From assembly GCF_038404985.1 (NCBI RefSeq), contig NZ_JBBKBA010000002.1, positions 186,001 to 250,000 of the forward strand: 64,000 nucleotides of DNA. The letters run 5' to 3'. The notes beneath the pieces were generated by a model, which was not told the origin of the DNA, did not search any database, and worked only from the letters and a program-made list of their open reading frames with translations. Each line of letters starts with the position of its first letter. Position 1 is the stretch's first letter. This stretch comes from Ferrovibrio sp. MS7. Its GTDB lineage: Bacteria; Pseudomonadota; Alphaproteobacteria; Ferrovibrionales; Ferrovibrionaceae. The position numbers and the translations under genes are program-made. Shown here one piece after another: positions 8,675 to 17,636 of the stretch.

Positions 8675-10776
8675 CACGCATCTCCCTTCAGCACTACTTC
8701 CAGCGTGCCGTCGCCGAGCACCGTCACCGTTGCCGGATAGGCCACCACAAGAGTCGATTCCGGTTCCACCACCACCAGCGGTCCGGCGAGCTTCGCGCCC
8801 GGCGGCAACTGATGCCGGTCATAAACCGGCGCAGTGGCGAATTTCTTCTCGCCCGGCAGATAGAGCCGGCGCGTCGACGAAGCCTTGGCTTCGGTTTGGC
8901 GCCTGGCGCTGGCGGGGAAGGCATAGCGGCGGTGGCGTTCGCGCGACTGCGCCACCACGCGCCAGGTCACCACTTCCGGCTTGCCGCCCGGCACCGGACG
9001 CTTGAACAGCCGGATATATTCCTTGAGGAACAGCTCCTGCAGCAGCGTCTGGTTCAGCGCCTCGAAGGCGATATCGCCGAGATCGACCTCCACCTTGGCG
9101 CCCTGGCCCTGGTAGCGCATCTCAGCACAGAGATGCCATTGGATATCACCGGCAGCGATGCCGACATGGGAAAGGTCACTGGCGAGCGCGCTGCGCGCCG
9201 TTTCCAGGCGGTCGCCCAGATCGTGCCAGTCAATCAGGTCAACCGCTTCCAGCTTCGACCAGGATTGGTCGGCGCGGGCCGGCGCCGCCAGGAAGCCGAG
9301 GCAGGAACCGACGCCGGAGGCCACCGGGCAAAGCACGCGGGCGATACGCAGGCGGCGTGCCACATCCACCGCATGCACCGGACCGGCGCCGCCGGTGGTG
9401 ACAAGGGTGAAATGCCGCGCATCATGGCCGCGCTCGGCGATATGGGTACGCGCGGCGGCGGCCATGTTCTCGTTCACGATATCATGGATGCCCCAGGCGA
9501 CTTTCTCGGCAGACATACCGCCGAGCCGCTGCCCCAAATCAGCCAGCGCCTGTTCGGCCTTGGCGAGACTGAGGCGCATGCGGCCGCCGAGGAAATTCTC
9601 GGCATCGAGATGGCCGAGGAAAAGATCGGAATCGGTCACTGTCGCATCGCTGCCGCCAAGATCGTAGCAGGCCGGGCCGGGTTCCGCGCTGGCGCTTTCC
9701 GGCCCCACCTGCAACAGGCCCATGGTGCTGACCCGCGCGATGCTGCCGCCGCCGGCACCGATCTCGATCAGGTCGATGCTGGGGCTCACCGCCGGCAGGC
9801 CACTGCCCTTGCGGAAGCGGCGCACGCGGGCGAATTCAAAGGTATGCGTGATAGCCGGCACGCCATCCACGGCAACACAGGATTTTGCCGTGGTGCCGCC
9901 CATGTCGAAGGCCAGGATATTCTTCACCTGATGGATCGCGGCGCAATTGATGGCGCTGAGCACGCCGCCGGCCGGGCCGGATTCAAGCAGGCGGATCGGG
10001 AAGCGGCCCGCCTGTTCGGCCTCGGTGAAGCCGCCGTTGGACACCATGATATCCAACCGTGATTCAAGCCCCAGTTCGGTGAGGCGACGACCGAGCGCAT
10101 TCATGTAATGCTCGACAATCGGCTGCACATAGGCGTTCGCCGCGACGGTGGACATGCGCTCGTATTCGCCGATCTCGGCAGCGACTTCGGAGGAAATCGA
10201 ATAGCTGCGCTGCGGCATCGCCTGGCGCAGCGCATCGCGCACCCGGCGCTCATGGCGGCCATCGACGCAGGAATGCAGGAAACAGATCGCCACCGCCGCC
10301 ACATCCTCGCGCGCCAGCCTTTCGGCCAACTGCTGCAGTTCAGTGTCGTCGATTTCCTTCCAGTTCTCGCCAGCCGGTCCAATACGCTCGGCGAGCGGGA
10401 AGCGCTGGCCGCGCTCGACCAGCGGTTTGGGAAAGCTGATTTCGAGATCGTAGGTGTCGTAGCGGGTCTCGCGGCGGATATCGAGCACATCCTCAGTGCC
10501 AGCGGTTACCACCAGGGCGGTCTTCACGCCCTTGCGTTCCAGCAATGTGTTGGTGATCAGTGTGGTGCCGTGCACCACGCGATGCACCGCCTTGCGGCCT
10601 TCGGCGACGCTGGCCGGAAGCTGCTCCAGCAGCATCTCGATGACGCGCGCGATGCCCTTGCCCGGATCAGCCGGGGTGGTGAGCGCCTTGGCCACCCAGA
10701 TCGTGTCGGTGGCCGCTTCCAGCATCACGCCATCGGTGAAAGTGCCGCCAACATCGACGGCGATCTGATACGTCAC
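8674..10776 (-). CDS. HyuA-type hydantoinase A / 5-oxoprolinase subunit
   Basis: A 700-residue ATP-binding subunit partnering the HyuB homologue. It opens with the actin-like phosphate-binding motif IAVDVGGTFTDG (residues 5-16) and contains the second nucleotide motif NILAFDMGGTTAKSC and the segment VTTGGAGPVHAVD. The frame is open upstream to 11013, but that extension lies inside the Ldh-type gene. GTG 10776 is chosen because it overlaps the upstream TGA (GTGA) and has GAGGG at proper spacing. The family couples ATP hydrolysis to opening of a five-membered ring amide or to carboxylation of a ketone. Here it sits in a CoA-dependent catabolic operon, so ring opening or ketone activation are both possible. 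Confidence 0.88.
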   Translation of the reverse strand: MTYQIAVDVGGTFTDGVMLEAATDTIWVAKALTTPADPGKGIARVIEMLLEQLPASVAEGRKAVHRVVHGTTLITNTLLERKGVKTALVVTAGTEDVLDIRRETRYDTYDLEISFPKPLVERGQRFPLAERIGPAGENWKEIDDTELQQLAERLAREDVAAVAICFLHSCVDGRHERRVRDALRQAMPQRSYSISSEVAAEIGEYERMSTVAANAYVQPIVEHYMNALGRRLTELGLESRLDIMVSNGGFTEAEQAGRFPIRLLESGPAGGVLSAINCAAIHQVKNILAFDMGGTTAKSCVAVDGVPAITHTFEFARVRRFRKGSGLPAVSPSIDLIEIGAGGGSIARVSTMGLLQVGPESASAEPGPACYDLGGSDATVTDSDLFLGHLDAENFLGGRMRLSLAKAEQALADLGQRLGGMSAEKVAWGIHDIVNENMAAAARTHIAERGHDARHFTLVTTGGAGPVHAVDVARRLRIARVLCPVASGVGSCLGFLAAPARADQSWSKLEAVDLIDWHDLGDRLETARSALASDLSHVGIAAGDIQWHLCAEMRYQGQGAKVEVDLGDIAFEALNQTLLQELFLKEYIRLFKRPVPGGKPEVVTWRVVAQSRERHRRYAFPASARRQTEAKASSTRRLYLPGEKKFATAPVYDRHQLPPGAKLAGPLVVVEPESTLVVAYPATVTVLGDGTLEVVLKGDA

Positions 10777-11849
10777 GTGCTTGCCCTCATAACCATGGCC
10801 GCGGCAGCCTTCAGGCTGTCCAGCAATGCCGGCGAAACAGGTATGCCATGGCGGCTGCGTTCGGCATACATCGTAGCGGCGCGCTGGCCCGGCAGGCGCG
10901 GTGCCGCGTTGGCGGCAGGCTGGCTCTGCTGGATGCGGCCAGCCACCGCTTCCACTGCCTGTAGCGCAGCGGCACGGCCGCTGAAATGCCCGGCATCGAT
11001 GGCGATGAAGCAATGGCTGGTGCCGCTCGGCTCCGGCCCCGGGTCATGCGGATTGCGCACCAGGAAACCCGGACGACCGCCGGCCAGGCCAGCGCAGAGC
11101 AGTTCGATGGCCAAAGCCAGGGCATAGCCCTTGGCCCCACCCATCGGCTGAATTGTGCCCTGTAATGCGGCTTCGGCATCGGTGGTCGGCACACCATCGG
11201 CATCCAGCGCCCAGTCGGCAGGGATCGCAGCCTTGGCTTGCGCTGCCTTGCGGATACGGCCACGCGCCACCACGCTGGTCGCCATATCGATCACGATCGG
11301 CGGCTGGCCATCGCGCGGGAAAGCGAAAGCCAGCGGATTGGTGCCGAGGATGGCTTCGCGGCCGCCCCAGGGCGCCATGGTCGGCGCCGCATTGGACAGC
11401 ACGATGCCGATCATGCCTTGCTTCGCCGCCATCTCGGCAAAATAGTTCGCGGCACCGAAATGGCTGGAATTGCGCACTGCGCAGGAGCCGATGCCCTGCC
11501 CGGCCGCCAGGCGCACCGCCTCTACCATCGCCTTGTAAGCCGCCAGCACACCGAAGCCGTTACCGGCATCCAGCACGCTCGCCGCCGGACCGGCTTGGCT
11601 CAGCACCATCGCCGCATCGGGCTTGATCGACCGCTCGCAGAGCCGCCGCACATAGACCGGCAGATGCGCCAAGCCGTGGGAATCAATGCCCTGAAGCTGT
11701 GCCTGCACCAGAATGGCGGCGGCAGTCGCGGCATCGGCAGTGGCAAGCCCGGCGGCAGCCAGAATGTCCGCCGCCAGCGCCTGCAACATTGCCGTCGGCG
11801 TGGCTTCGCCCGCCTTCAGGCTGTCGAGCCGGGTTGCCAGGTCCTGCAT
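10773..11849 (-). CDS. Ldh/malate/ureidoglycolate dehydrogenase family oxidoreductase
   Basis: A 358-residue NAD(P)-dependent 2-hydroxyacid dehydrogenase of the MDH2/LDH2 (non-Rossmann) family, which includes sulfolactate, ureidoglycolate and delta-1-piperideine-2-carboxylate reductases. Landmarks are IDSHGLAHLPVYVRRL near residue 55, NSSHFGAANYFAE, SNAAPTMAPWGG, LGTNPLAFAFP and the C-terminal MGGAKGYALALAIELL. Three in-frame ATGs lie within 31 bases at the front. The one at 11849 is chosen because a perfect AGGAGG lies five bases before it. The gene ends inside the HyuA start codon. In a pathway that includes an aminotransferase and RidA, a cyclic imine or 2-oxo/2-hydroxy acid is a plausible substrate, but this is inference. 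Confidence 0.85.
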   Translation of the reverse strand: MQDLATRLDSLKAGEATPTAMLQALAADILAAAGLATADAATAAAILVQAQLQGIDSHGLAHLPVYVRRLCERSIKPDAAMVLSQAGPAASVLDAGNGFGVLAAYKAMVEAVRLAAGQGIGSCAVRNSSHFGAANYFAEMAAKQGMIGIVLSNAAPTMAPWGGREAILGTNPLAFAFPRDGQPPIVIDMATSVVARGRIRKAAQAKAAIPADWALDADGVPTTDAEAALQGTIQPMGGAKGYALALAIELLCAGLAGGRPGFLVRNPHDPGPEPSGTSHCFIAIDAGHFSGRAAALQAVEAVAGRIQQSQPAANAAPRLPGQRAATMYAERSRHGIPVSPALLDSLKAAAAMVMRAST

Positions 11850-11881
11850 GCCAACCTCCTGCATGTTCGGGTCCTGCATGC

Positions 11882-12805
11882 TCAGCGCTGATGCACCGGG
11901 GTGAGCCAATGGCGCTTGGAGGCGATCACGCCGGTGGTGGCATCGAAATAGGCCTGCTGCAATTGCGTGGTGATCGGGCCGGGGCTGCCGCTGCCGACCT
12001 GGATACCATCCACATTCACCACCGGCACGACTTCCGCCGCCGAGCCGACCAGGAACAGTTCCTGCGCGGCATAAAGCTCGGTCTTGTCCATGGTGCGCTC
12101 CACCACCGGAATGCCGAGATCGCGCGCCAGTTCCATCACGCTGTCACGCGTGATGCTTTCCAGGATGCCGCTGGTCAGGTCCGGCGTCACCAGCTTGTTA
12201 TGCCGTACCATGAAGATGCAGGAACCTGGACCTTCGGCGACATGGCCACTCTGATTCATCAGGATGGCTTCGTCATAGCCATCCTGCTTGGCCTGGAACC
12301 GCGCCAGACGGCTGTTCACGTAGTTGCCGCCGCATTTGATGCGCGGCGGCATGGCCAGGTCGGAAAGCCGCAGCCAGGCACTGACCTGGCAGCGGATCCC
12401 CTTGGACACATTCTTGTTGCGCGCCTTTTCCAGCGCCGAGATGGAATAGCTCACCGGGCCACGCACATCCTGCTCGCCCATGCCATCCAGATAGGCGATG
12501 GTGCGGATATGCACTGCCTCCTCTGCCTTGTTGGCACGCAGCAATTCCAGGGTCTTGGCGTTGATCTCATCCGGCGTGAAGGGCGCATCGAAGCGCAGCA
12601 GCTTCATCGACTGGAACAGGCGCTCGGTATGCTCCTGCAGCCGGAACACATACATCTGCCGTTCCTCGGCATTCCAGTAGCCACGCAGGCCCTCGAATAC
12701 CGACAGGCCATACTTCACCGCCGGCGACATGACATGGGTCACGACTTCGCCATAGGGCGTCAGCTTGCCATTATGGACCATGAATTCGGGCAGTACTTTC
12801 GACAT
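11882..12805 (-). CDS. Branched-chain amino acid aminotransferase-like class IV PLP enzyme
   Basis: A 307-residue fold-type IV aminotransferase. The PLP lysine is Lys157 in AMPPRIKCGGNYVNS, matching Lys159 of E. coli IlvE. KYGLSVFEGLRGY (31-43), GYDEAILMNQSG and the C-terminal GSAAEVVPVVNVDGIQVG complete the IlvE-like signature. The frame is open 30 codons further upstream, but the second of two adjacent ATGs (12805) has GAGAGG five bases before it. In this operon the enzyme probably removes the amino group of the imported substrate or product rather than serving biosynthesis. A biosynthetic IlvE elsewhere in the genome would be expected. Substrate specificity is not readable. Confidence 0.88.
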   Translation of the reverse strand: MSKVLPEFMVHNGKLTPYGEVVTHVMSPAVKYGLSVFEGLRGYWNAEERQMYVFRLQEHTERLFQSMKLLRFDAPFTPDEINAKTLELLRANKAEEAVHIRTIAYLDGMGEQDVRGPVSYSISALEKARNKNVSKGIRCQVSAWLRLSDLAMPPRIKCGGNYVNSRLARFQAKQDGYDEAILMNQSGHVAEGPGSCIFMVRHNKLVTPDLTSGILESITRDSVMELARDLGIPVVERTMDKTELYAAQELFLVGSAAEVVPVVNVDGIQVGSGSPGPITTQLQQAYFDATTGVIASKRHWLTPVHQR

Positions 12806-12827
12806 CATCGCCTCTCGACCAATAAAT

Positions 12828-13226
12828 CTAAACCAGCTTGAACCGCGCGAGCGCGAGATCGCCCTCGTGCTCGATCTGCAGCGCCACCGACGCATGCAGG
12901 CTCAATTTCCTGCCCGCATCACCATTCACGATATTGCTGAGCAGCCGGGGGCCTTCATCCAGCTCCACCAGCGTCACGTCGTATGGCACGCGGTCCTTGA
13001 AAGCATCGTTGTAGGAGACATGGTAGACCACCCAGCTCACTATCCTGCCGCGACCAGAGGATTCCACCCATTCCGCCTCGCGCTTGAGACAGTTCGGGCA
13101 GGCATCGCGCGCCGGCAGCCAGCGGTTGCCGCAGGCGCGGCATTGCTGGAACAGCAGCTTGCCCTGCTTCAGGCCATCCCAGTAGGGCGCGCTCAACGGC
13201 ATGATATCGGGCTGCGGAAAGCTCAT
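12828..13226 (-). CDS. DUF35 (Zn-ribbon plus OB-fold) acyl-CoA-associated protein
   Basis: A 132-residue protein with an N-terminal rubredoxin-like zinc ribbon (CRACG near residue 30 and CPNC near 43) and an OB-fold C-terminal half. Stand-alone DUF35 proteins partner with thiolase-like enzymes. In steroid side-chain degradation a DUF35 domain is required for the Ltp2 retro-aldolase. The upstream stop and this start overlap as ATGA, so the two are probably made in equal amounts and bind each other. The long upstream open frame to 13520 lies inside the thiolase-like gene and is rejected. Confidence 0.88.
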   Translation of the reverse strand: MSFPQPDIMPLSAPYWDGLKQGKLLFQQCRACGNRWLPARDACPNCLKREAEWVESSGRGRIVSWVVYHVSYNDAFKDRVPYDVTLVELDEGPRLLSNIVNGDAGRKLSLHASVALQIEHEGDLALARFKLV

Positions 13227-14353
13227 GCCGCGGCCCCCAGGATCAGGGTGGCATGGGTATGCATCGTGCCGCCCTGGTTGCTGATCAGGCAGTGACGCGC
13301 GCCGGTGATTTGCGATACGGCGCTGCCGCGCATCTGGCGCACGCCCTCGATCACCAATTGCAGGCCGGGCGTACCGGTTTCCGACAGCAGGCCGCCGCTG
13401 GTGTTCAGCGGCAGATCGCCATCCAGTGCCAGGCCGCCGGCACCGGCGAAAGCCGCCGCCTGACCCGGTGCGAAGAAGCCGTAATCCTCCAACGTCAGCA
13501 GCGGCGTGACGGTGAAACAATCATAGAGCTGCGCCACATCGATATCCTTGCGCGCGATACCGGCCATGCGGAAAGCCTTTTCGGCGGAGACACTGGCCTG
13601 CGTGCTGGTAAGCGAGGGACGCAAATGCACATCCCAGGATTCCTGGCCCTGGCCGAAGCCCAGGATCGGCACCGCCTTGTCGATACCGAGCGACTTCGCA
13701 CGCTGCCGCGAGGTGACGATGACGGCGGCGGCGCCATCCGAGAGCAGGCAACAATCATCGCGGCGCAGCGGCTCGACCACGAAGGGAGAAGCCATGTATT
13801 CATCCAAGGTGATGGCCTGGCGCAGATGCGCCTGCGGATTGCGCGCGCCATTGGCGCGGCAGGCCACGGCTACAGCGCCGAAATGCTCATCCGGGATCCT
13901 GAATTCCTGGCGGTAACGCTGATGCACCATGGCATAGCCCGCCGCCGTGGAATACCAGCCATAGACCGCATCGTCGCCGCGTGGGCGCTGATAGACGCTG
14001 CGGCTGCCTGTGCGCGGCGTGTCGCCATAGCAGATGATCGCCACCTGCATCAGCCCGGCTTCTATGGCCATGGCGGCATAGCTGATCAGGCCAATATTCG
14101 CAGCGCCCCCCTGATCCAGCGAGGCGCCGACATGCGGCTTGAGACCCAGGGCCTCGGCCACCTTCTGGCCATAGAGGAAAGACGGCTCGGCATTGGCCAT
14201 TTTGACCAGCACGCCATCCACCACATCCTTCTCGATACCTGCATCGGCCAGGGCATTGGCGCAGGCTTCGACGATCAGCGACACGCGGTCACGGCCGGGA
14301 TGCTTGCCATAGGCCGTGTTGCCGATCCCGGCGATGACACTTTGTCCCGGCAT
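13223..14353 (-). CDS. Thiolase-superfamily protein (SCP-x/Ltp2-like), possible acyl-CoA aldolase
   Basis: A 376-residue thiolase-fold protein of the lipid-transfer (SCP-x/Ltp) branch. Where a true thiolase carries its nucleophilic Cys, near residue 90, this protein reads GASLDQGGAANIG with no Cys. The C-terminal CxGGG loop is replaced by SNQGGTMHTHATLIL. The Tyr of LYDCFTVTP is kept, as in Ltp-type aldolases. Together with the overlapping DUF35 gene this suggests C-C cleavage by retro-aldol chemistry on a hydroxyacyl-CoA instead of thiolysis. ATG 14353 overlaps the preceding TGA by one base. The family call is firm. The aldolase call is an inference from missing residues and from the partner. 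Confidence 0.85.
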   Translation of the reverse strand: MPGQSVIAGIGNTAYGKHPGRDRVSLIVEACANALADAGIEKDVVDGVLVKMANAEPSFLYGQKVAEALGLKPHVGASLDQGGAANIGLISYAAMAIEAGLMQVAIICYGDTPRTGSRSVYQRPRGDDAVYGWYSTAAGYAMVHQRYRQEFRIPDEHFGAVAVACRANGARNPQAHLRQAITLDEYMASPFVVEPLRRDDCCLLSDGAAAVIVTSRQRAKSLGIDKAVPILGFGQGQESWDVHLRPSLTSTQASVSAEKAFRMAGIARKDIDVAQLYDCFTVTPLLTLEDYGFFAPGQAAAFAGAGGLALDGDLPLNTSGGLLSETGTPGLQLVIEGVRQMRGSAVSQITGARHCLISNQGGTMHTHATLILGAAA

Positions 14354-15567
14354 CAGATCACACTCTCCGCTTGCAACGCACTGAGGCCGGCGGCATTGAT
14401 GCCAAGCTGGCCATAGATCGCGGCGTTATCCTCGGCATAGGCCGGGCTCGGTCGATATTCCGGCTGCTCTATGCCGAGATAATTCAACGGGCTGCGGTTG
14501 ACGGTGATCGGCCCATAGGTGGGATGATCGATTTCCAGCAGCATGCCACGCGCATGCATATGCGGATCGGCGATCACTTCATGCAGGCTGCGCACCGGCG
14601 AGGACGGCACGCGGAATTTCACCAGCCGCTCAAACAGCGCATCGCGCTGGAAGCCGGAGGTCCAGGCCGCCACCATGGCATCAACCTCGTCCATATGCGC
14701 CACGCGCTGGCGCATGCCGGCATATTGCTCGGCGTACTTCAGCTCTGGCCGCTCCATGGCATCCAGCAGGGCATGCCAGTGCTTGTCACTGTTGCAGATG
14801 ATGGCGATATAGCTGTCGGCAGTGGGATAGACGTTATAGGGGCAGAGCGACAAGCCGCCATGGCGGTTGCCGGTGCGGAGCGGAATGTCGTCGCGCTCGC
14901 CATAGGTCATGCCGATGCTGGAAGCCAGCGTCGGATAAACGGTTTCCAGCATCGCCACGTCGATCTGCACGCCGCGCCCGGTGCGCTCACGGCGCAGCAG
15001 TGCCGTGACCATGGCTCCGTAAAGATGCACGCCGCCGAGGAAATCGCAGAGCGCAGCACCGGAACGCACCGGCGGGTTCTCCGGGAAACCAGTGGTGCTC
15101 ATCACGCCGGACATGCCCTGCACGGTCAGATCCATTGCCGGGTAGTCCCGGTAAGGACCGGAGACGCCGTAGCCGCTGCCGCTGGCAAAAATCAGCGTCG
15201 GGTTCTGTGCCCGCAAAACCTCATAGCCGAGCCCCAAGCGATCCATCACGCCGGGTGCGTAATTCTCCACCACCACATCGGCAGTGCGCACCAGCTCCAG
15301 GAACAGTTCCTTGCCGCGCGCTGCCTTCAGGTTCAGCGACACCGATTTCTTGTTGGCGTTCAGCATGGCGAAAGGCACGCCGGCACCGCTGCGGGCATCG
15401 CGGCGGCGCAGGAATTCGCCACCCGGCGGCTCCACCTTGATCACCTCGGCCCCTGCCATCGCCATCAGGAAGGTGGCATAGGGACCATTGTAGATCTGCG
15501 TCAGGTCCAGCACCCGGATGCCGGCGAGCGGTAGATCACTTTCTATTTCGGCGGCCTGCGCACTCAT
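14353..15567 (-). CDS. CaiB/BaiF family (class III) CoA-transferase
   Basis: A 404-residue CoA-transferase that activates a carboxylic acid by taking CoA from a donor thioester. Recognisable are LPLAGIRVLDLTQIYNGPYATFLMA at the N-terminus, AEVIKVEPPGG, VVVENYAPGVMDRLGLGYE with NPTLIFASGSGYG, and AMDLTVQGMSGVMSTTGFP containing the expected catalytic Asp. It starts four bases after the enoyl-CoA hydratase stop, with a one-base overlap into the thiolase-like gene. In this operon it probably forms the CoA ester that the acyl-CoA dehydrogenase then oxidises. The acyl group is unknown. Confidence 0.88.
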   Translation of the reverse strand: MSAQAAEIESDLPLAGIRVLDLTQIYNGPYATFLMAMAGAEVIKVEPPGGEFLRRRDARSGAGVPFAMLNANKKSVSLNLKAARGKELFLELVRTADVVVENYAPGVMDRLGLGYEVLRAQNPTLIFASGSGYGVSGPYRDYPAMDLTVQGMSGVMSTTGFPENPPVRSGAALCDFLGGVHLYGAMVTALLRRERTGRGVQIDVAMLETVYPTLASSIGMTYGERDDIPLRTGNRHGGLSLCPYNVYPTADSYIAIICNSDKHWHALLDAMERPELKYAEQYAGMRQRVAHMDEVDAMVAAWTSGFQRDALFERLVKFRVPSSPVRSLHEVIADPHMHARGMLLEIDHPTYGPITVNRSPLNYLGIEQPEYRPSPAYAEDNAAIYGQLGINAAGLSALQAESVI

Positions 15568-15571
15568 GGCA

Positions 15572-16345
15572 TCAGCGGCCCGTGAATTTCGGCTTGCGCT
15601 TCTCGGCGAAGGCAGCCTTGGCGATCTTGGTATCTTCCGAATGATGCAGGATGCGGTTGGTCAACTGCTCCATGCGCAGGCCGGTGGCGATATCCATATG
15701 GCGCGAGCGGATCGCCAGTTCCTTCGCCGCCTGCAGGGCCAGCGGCGCATTGGCGGCGATGCGGTCGGCATATTCCTTGGCGACATCGGGCAGTTCGGCC
15801 AGCGTCACCACCTTGTTGATCAGGCCCCAGCGGAGTGCGGTCTGGGCGTCGATGCTGTCGCCGGTAAGCAGCATTTCCATGGCAATGGCATAGGGCAGTT
15901 GCTGCATGATGCGCTGCGTGCCGCCATTGGCGGCAATGATGCCACGCTTCACTTCCGCCAGGCTGAAGATGGCATTCTCGGAGGCGACGCGGATATCGGT
16001 GGCGAGCAGTAGGGTCATGCCGCCGCCAACGCAGACACCGTTCACCGCCGCAATCACCGGCTTCCAGATTTCCAGGCCCCGGTTGAGCAACTGGCCCTTC
16101 TGGGTCAGCCACAATTCCGCCAGCTCGGCCTCGCGGCCGACCCAGGATTTCAGGTCGGCACCGGCACAGAAAGCCTTGTCGCCGGCCCCGGTGATCACCG
16201 CCACATTGATCGCCGGATCGTCGCGCACCTGCATCCAGCAGCGCGATAGGCCATCATAATGCTCGGCATCCAGCGCGTTGCGCCGTTCCGGCCGATTGAT
16301 GGTGATGGTGGCAACGCCATCCTCGACAACGAAATCGATCGACAT
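15572..16345 (-). CDS. Enoyl-CoA hydratase/isomerase (crotonase family)
   Basis: A 257-residue crotonase-fold protein. The oxyanion-hole segments are KAFCAGADLKSW (around 57-68) and NGVCVGGGMTLLLATDIRVA (around 100-119). A Glu in SLAEVKRG and another in AIAMEMLLTGDSI occupy the positions of the two catalytic glutamates of classical hydratases, so hydration of a 2-enoyl-CoA is likely. The gene lies 13 bases after the acyl-CoA dehydrogenase and 4 bases before the CoA-transferase, and so takes the dehydrogenase product. Confidence 0.9.
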   Translation of the reverse strand: MSIDFVVEDGVATITINRPERRNALDAEHYDGLSRCWMQVRDDPAINVAVITGAGDKAFCAGADLKSWVGREAELAELWLTQKGQLLNRGLEIWKPVIAAVNGVCVGGGMTLLLATDIRVASENAIFSLAEVKRGIIAANGGTQRIMQQLPYAIAMEMLLTGDSIDAQTALRWGLINKVVTLAELPDVAKEYADRIAANAPLALQAAKELAIRSRHMDIATGLRMEQLTNRILHHSEDTKIAKAAFAEKRKPKFTGR

Positions 16346-16358
16346 GCCTTAACCCTCC

Positions 16359-17543
16359 TCAGGCGGCACCAGACAGCAGCGCGCGCGCCACCACCATGCG
16401 CTGCACTTCCGACGGCCCCTCGCCGATGCGCTTGATGCGCAATTCGCGATACCAGCGTTCCAGCGGCAATTCCTTGGCGATGCCGAGCGCACCAAACATC
16501 TGTACGCAGCGGTCCACCACGCGCCAGGCGGTTTCGGTGGCCGTCACCTTGGCGATGGACGCTTCCAGCTTGATGTCGTGGCCAAGATCGGCCTGCCAGG
16601 CGGCCTGATAGACCAGCAGGCGGGCGGCGCGCAGCTCCATCTCGGAATCGGCAATCATCCACTGGATCGACTGGCGGTCGGCCAGCTTGGTGCGAAAGGT
16701 GGAACGCTGCTTGACCCAGGCTATGGCGAGTTCCAGGGCTTCCTGGGCAACGCCGATGACGCCGGCGGCATAGGGCACGCGGGCATGCACCAGCCATTTC
16801 TGACAGACGGCGAAACCCTCGCCTTCCTCGCCGAGGCGGTTCTCCACCGGAATCTCGACATCGTTGAAGTGAACCTCGAAGGGTTCGTAGGAGCGGATCA
16901 CCGGGATCGGCTTGACGCTGATGCCGGGCACATGGCGGTCGACGATGAAGCAGGAAATGCCGCCACGGTCGCCGGCCTCGCCGGTGCGGGCGAAGACCAA
17001 GCCCCATTCCGCCTTGTCGGCGGCGGTGATCCACAGCTTGGTGCCGTTCAGCACATACTTGTCACCCTTGCGCACGGCACGGGTGGAAATCGAGCGCGCC
17101 GGGTCGGAACCGCCTGAGGCTTCCGAAATCGCCACAAAGCTTTTCTTGCCGGCCTTGATGCCGGCGACGCCGTAGCGTTCGATCTGCTGCGCATTGCCAA
17201 GCCAGATCACGCTGGGTGGATCGATGCCGAAAGCACCACAGGCTGGCACATAGGCGCCCATCTTGCAGCGCGCGGCTTCCTCGGCCACCAGCACCTGCGC
17301 CAGCAGCCCAAGGCCGCCGCCGCCATATTCAGAGGGCGACGCCAGGCACCACAGGCCAAGCGCCTGCGCCTTGGCCTGCAACATGCTGAGGTCGGCGGCC
17401 GGCAGGGCGTGGCAATCATGCGGCTGGCGGTCTTCGATGGGACGCACTTCCTCACGCATGAAGCGCCGGACCGTATCGCGCAGCATCACCAGTTCATCCG
17501 GCAACTGCCAACTACCCAACGGCAAACCCAACCCATCGGCCAT
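16359..17543 (-). CDS. Acyl-CoA dehydrogenase
   Basis: A 394-residue FAD flavoprotein that introduces the alpha-beta double bond into an acyl-CoA and passes electrons to ETF. FAD/substrate segments include FVAISEASGGSDPA, KLWITAADKAEWGLVFART and the C-terminal IGEGPSEVQRMVVARALL, whose first Glu fits the catalytic base. The N-terminus has the usual helical LRDTVRRFMREEVRP. The open frame begins at TTG 17558, but ATG 17543 preceded by GGGAG is preferred. It is the first gene of the ten-gene operon, facing the IclR gene across a 381-base divergent region. Confidence 0.9.
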   Translation of the reverse strand: MADGLGLPLGSWQLPDELVMLRDTVRRFMREEVRPIEDRQPHDCHALPAADLSMLQAKAQALGLWCLASPSEYGGGGLGLLAQVLVAEEAARCKMGAYVPACGAFGIDPPSVIWLGNAQQIERYGVAGIKAGKKSFVAISEASGGSDPARSISTRAVRKGDKYVLNGTKLWITAADKAEWGLVFARTGEAGDRGGISCFIVDRHVPGISVKPIPVIRSYEPFEVHFNDVEIPVENRLGEEGEGFAVCQKWLVHARVPYAAGVIGVAQEALELAIAWVKQRSTFRTKLADRQSIQWMIADSEMELRAARLLVYQAAWQADLGHDIKLEASIAKVTATETAWRVVDRCVQMFGALGIAKELPLERWYRELRIKRIGEGPSEVQRMVVARALLSGAA

Positions 17544-17616
17544 GCGTGCAACTCCCAACGATTTTATGTCGTCCCGGCCAGCCCAGCGGGCCGCCGGTCA
17601 TTTATGAACAAACATG

Positions 17617-17629
17617 CTCACCTAGTGAG
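17617..17629. promoter_or_regulatory. Inverted repeat in the iclR-acyl-CoA dehydrogenase divergent region
   Basis: CTCAC-cta-GTGAG, a perfect 5-bp inverted repeat with a 3-base centre, lies about 75 bases upstream of the acyl-CoA dehydrogenase start, just downstream of a TATAAA-like box. It would sit at or past the transcription start, a position typical of a repressor site. No second copy was noticed elsewhere in the window. Confidence 0.35.
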
Positions 17630-17636
17630 ATTACGT

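Noticed and set aside
8812-10062. Plus-strand open frame of 416 codons opposite hyuA
   Set aside because: HyuA is continuous with all its motifs on the minus strand. The plus frame is His/Arg-rich shadow sequence.
10777-11013. An extended N-terminus for HyuA from the open frame start
   Set aside because: The extension lies inside the Ldh-type gene and does not resemble a HyuA N-terminus. GTG 10776 overlaps the upstream stop and has a good ribosome-binding site.
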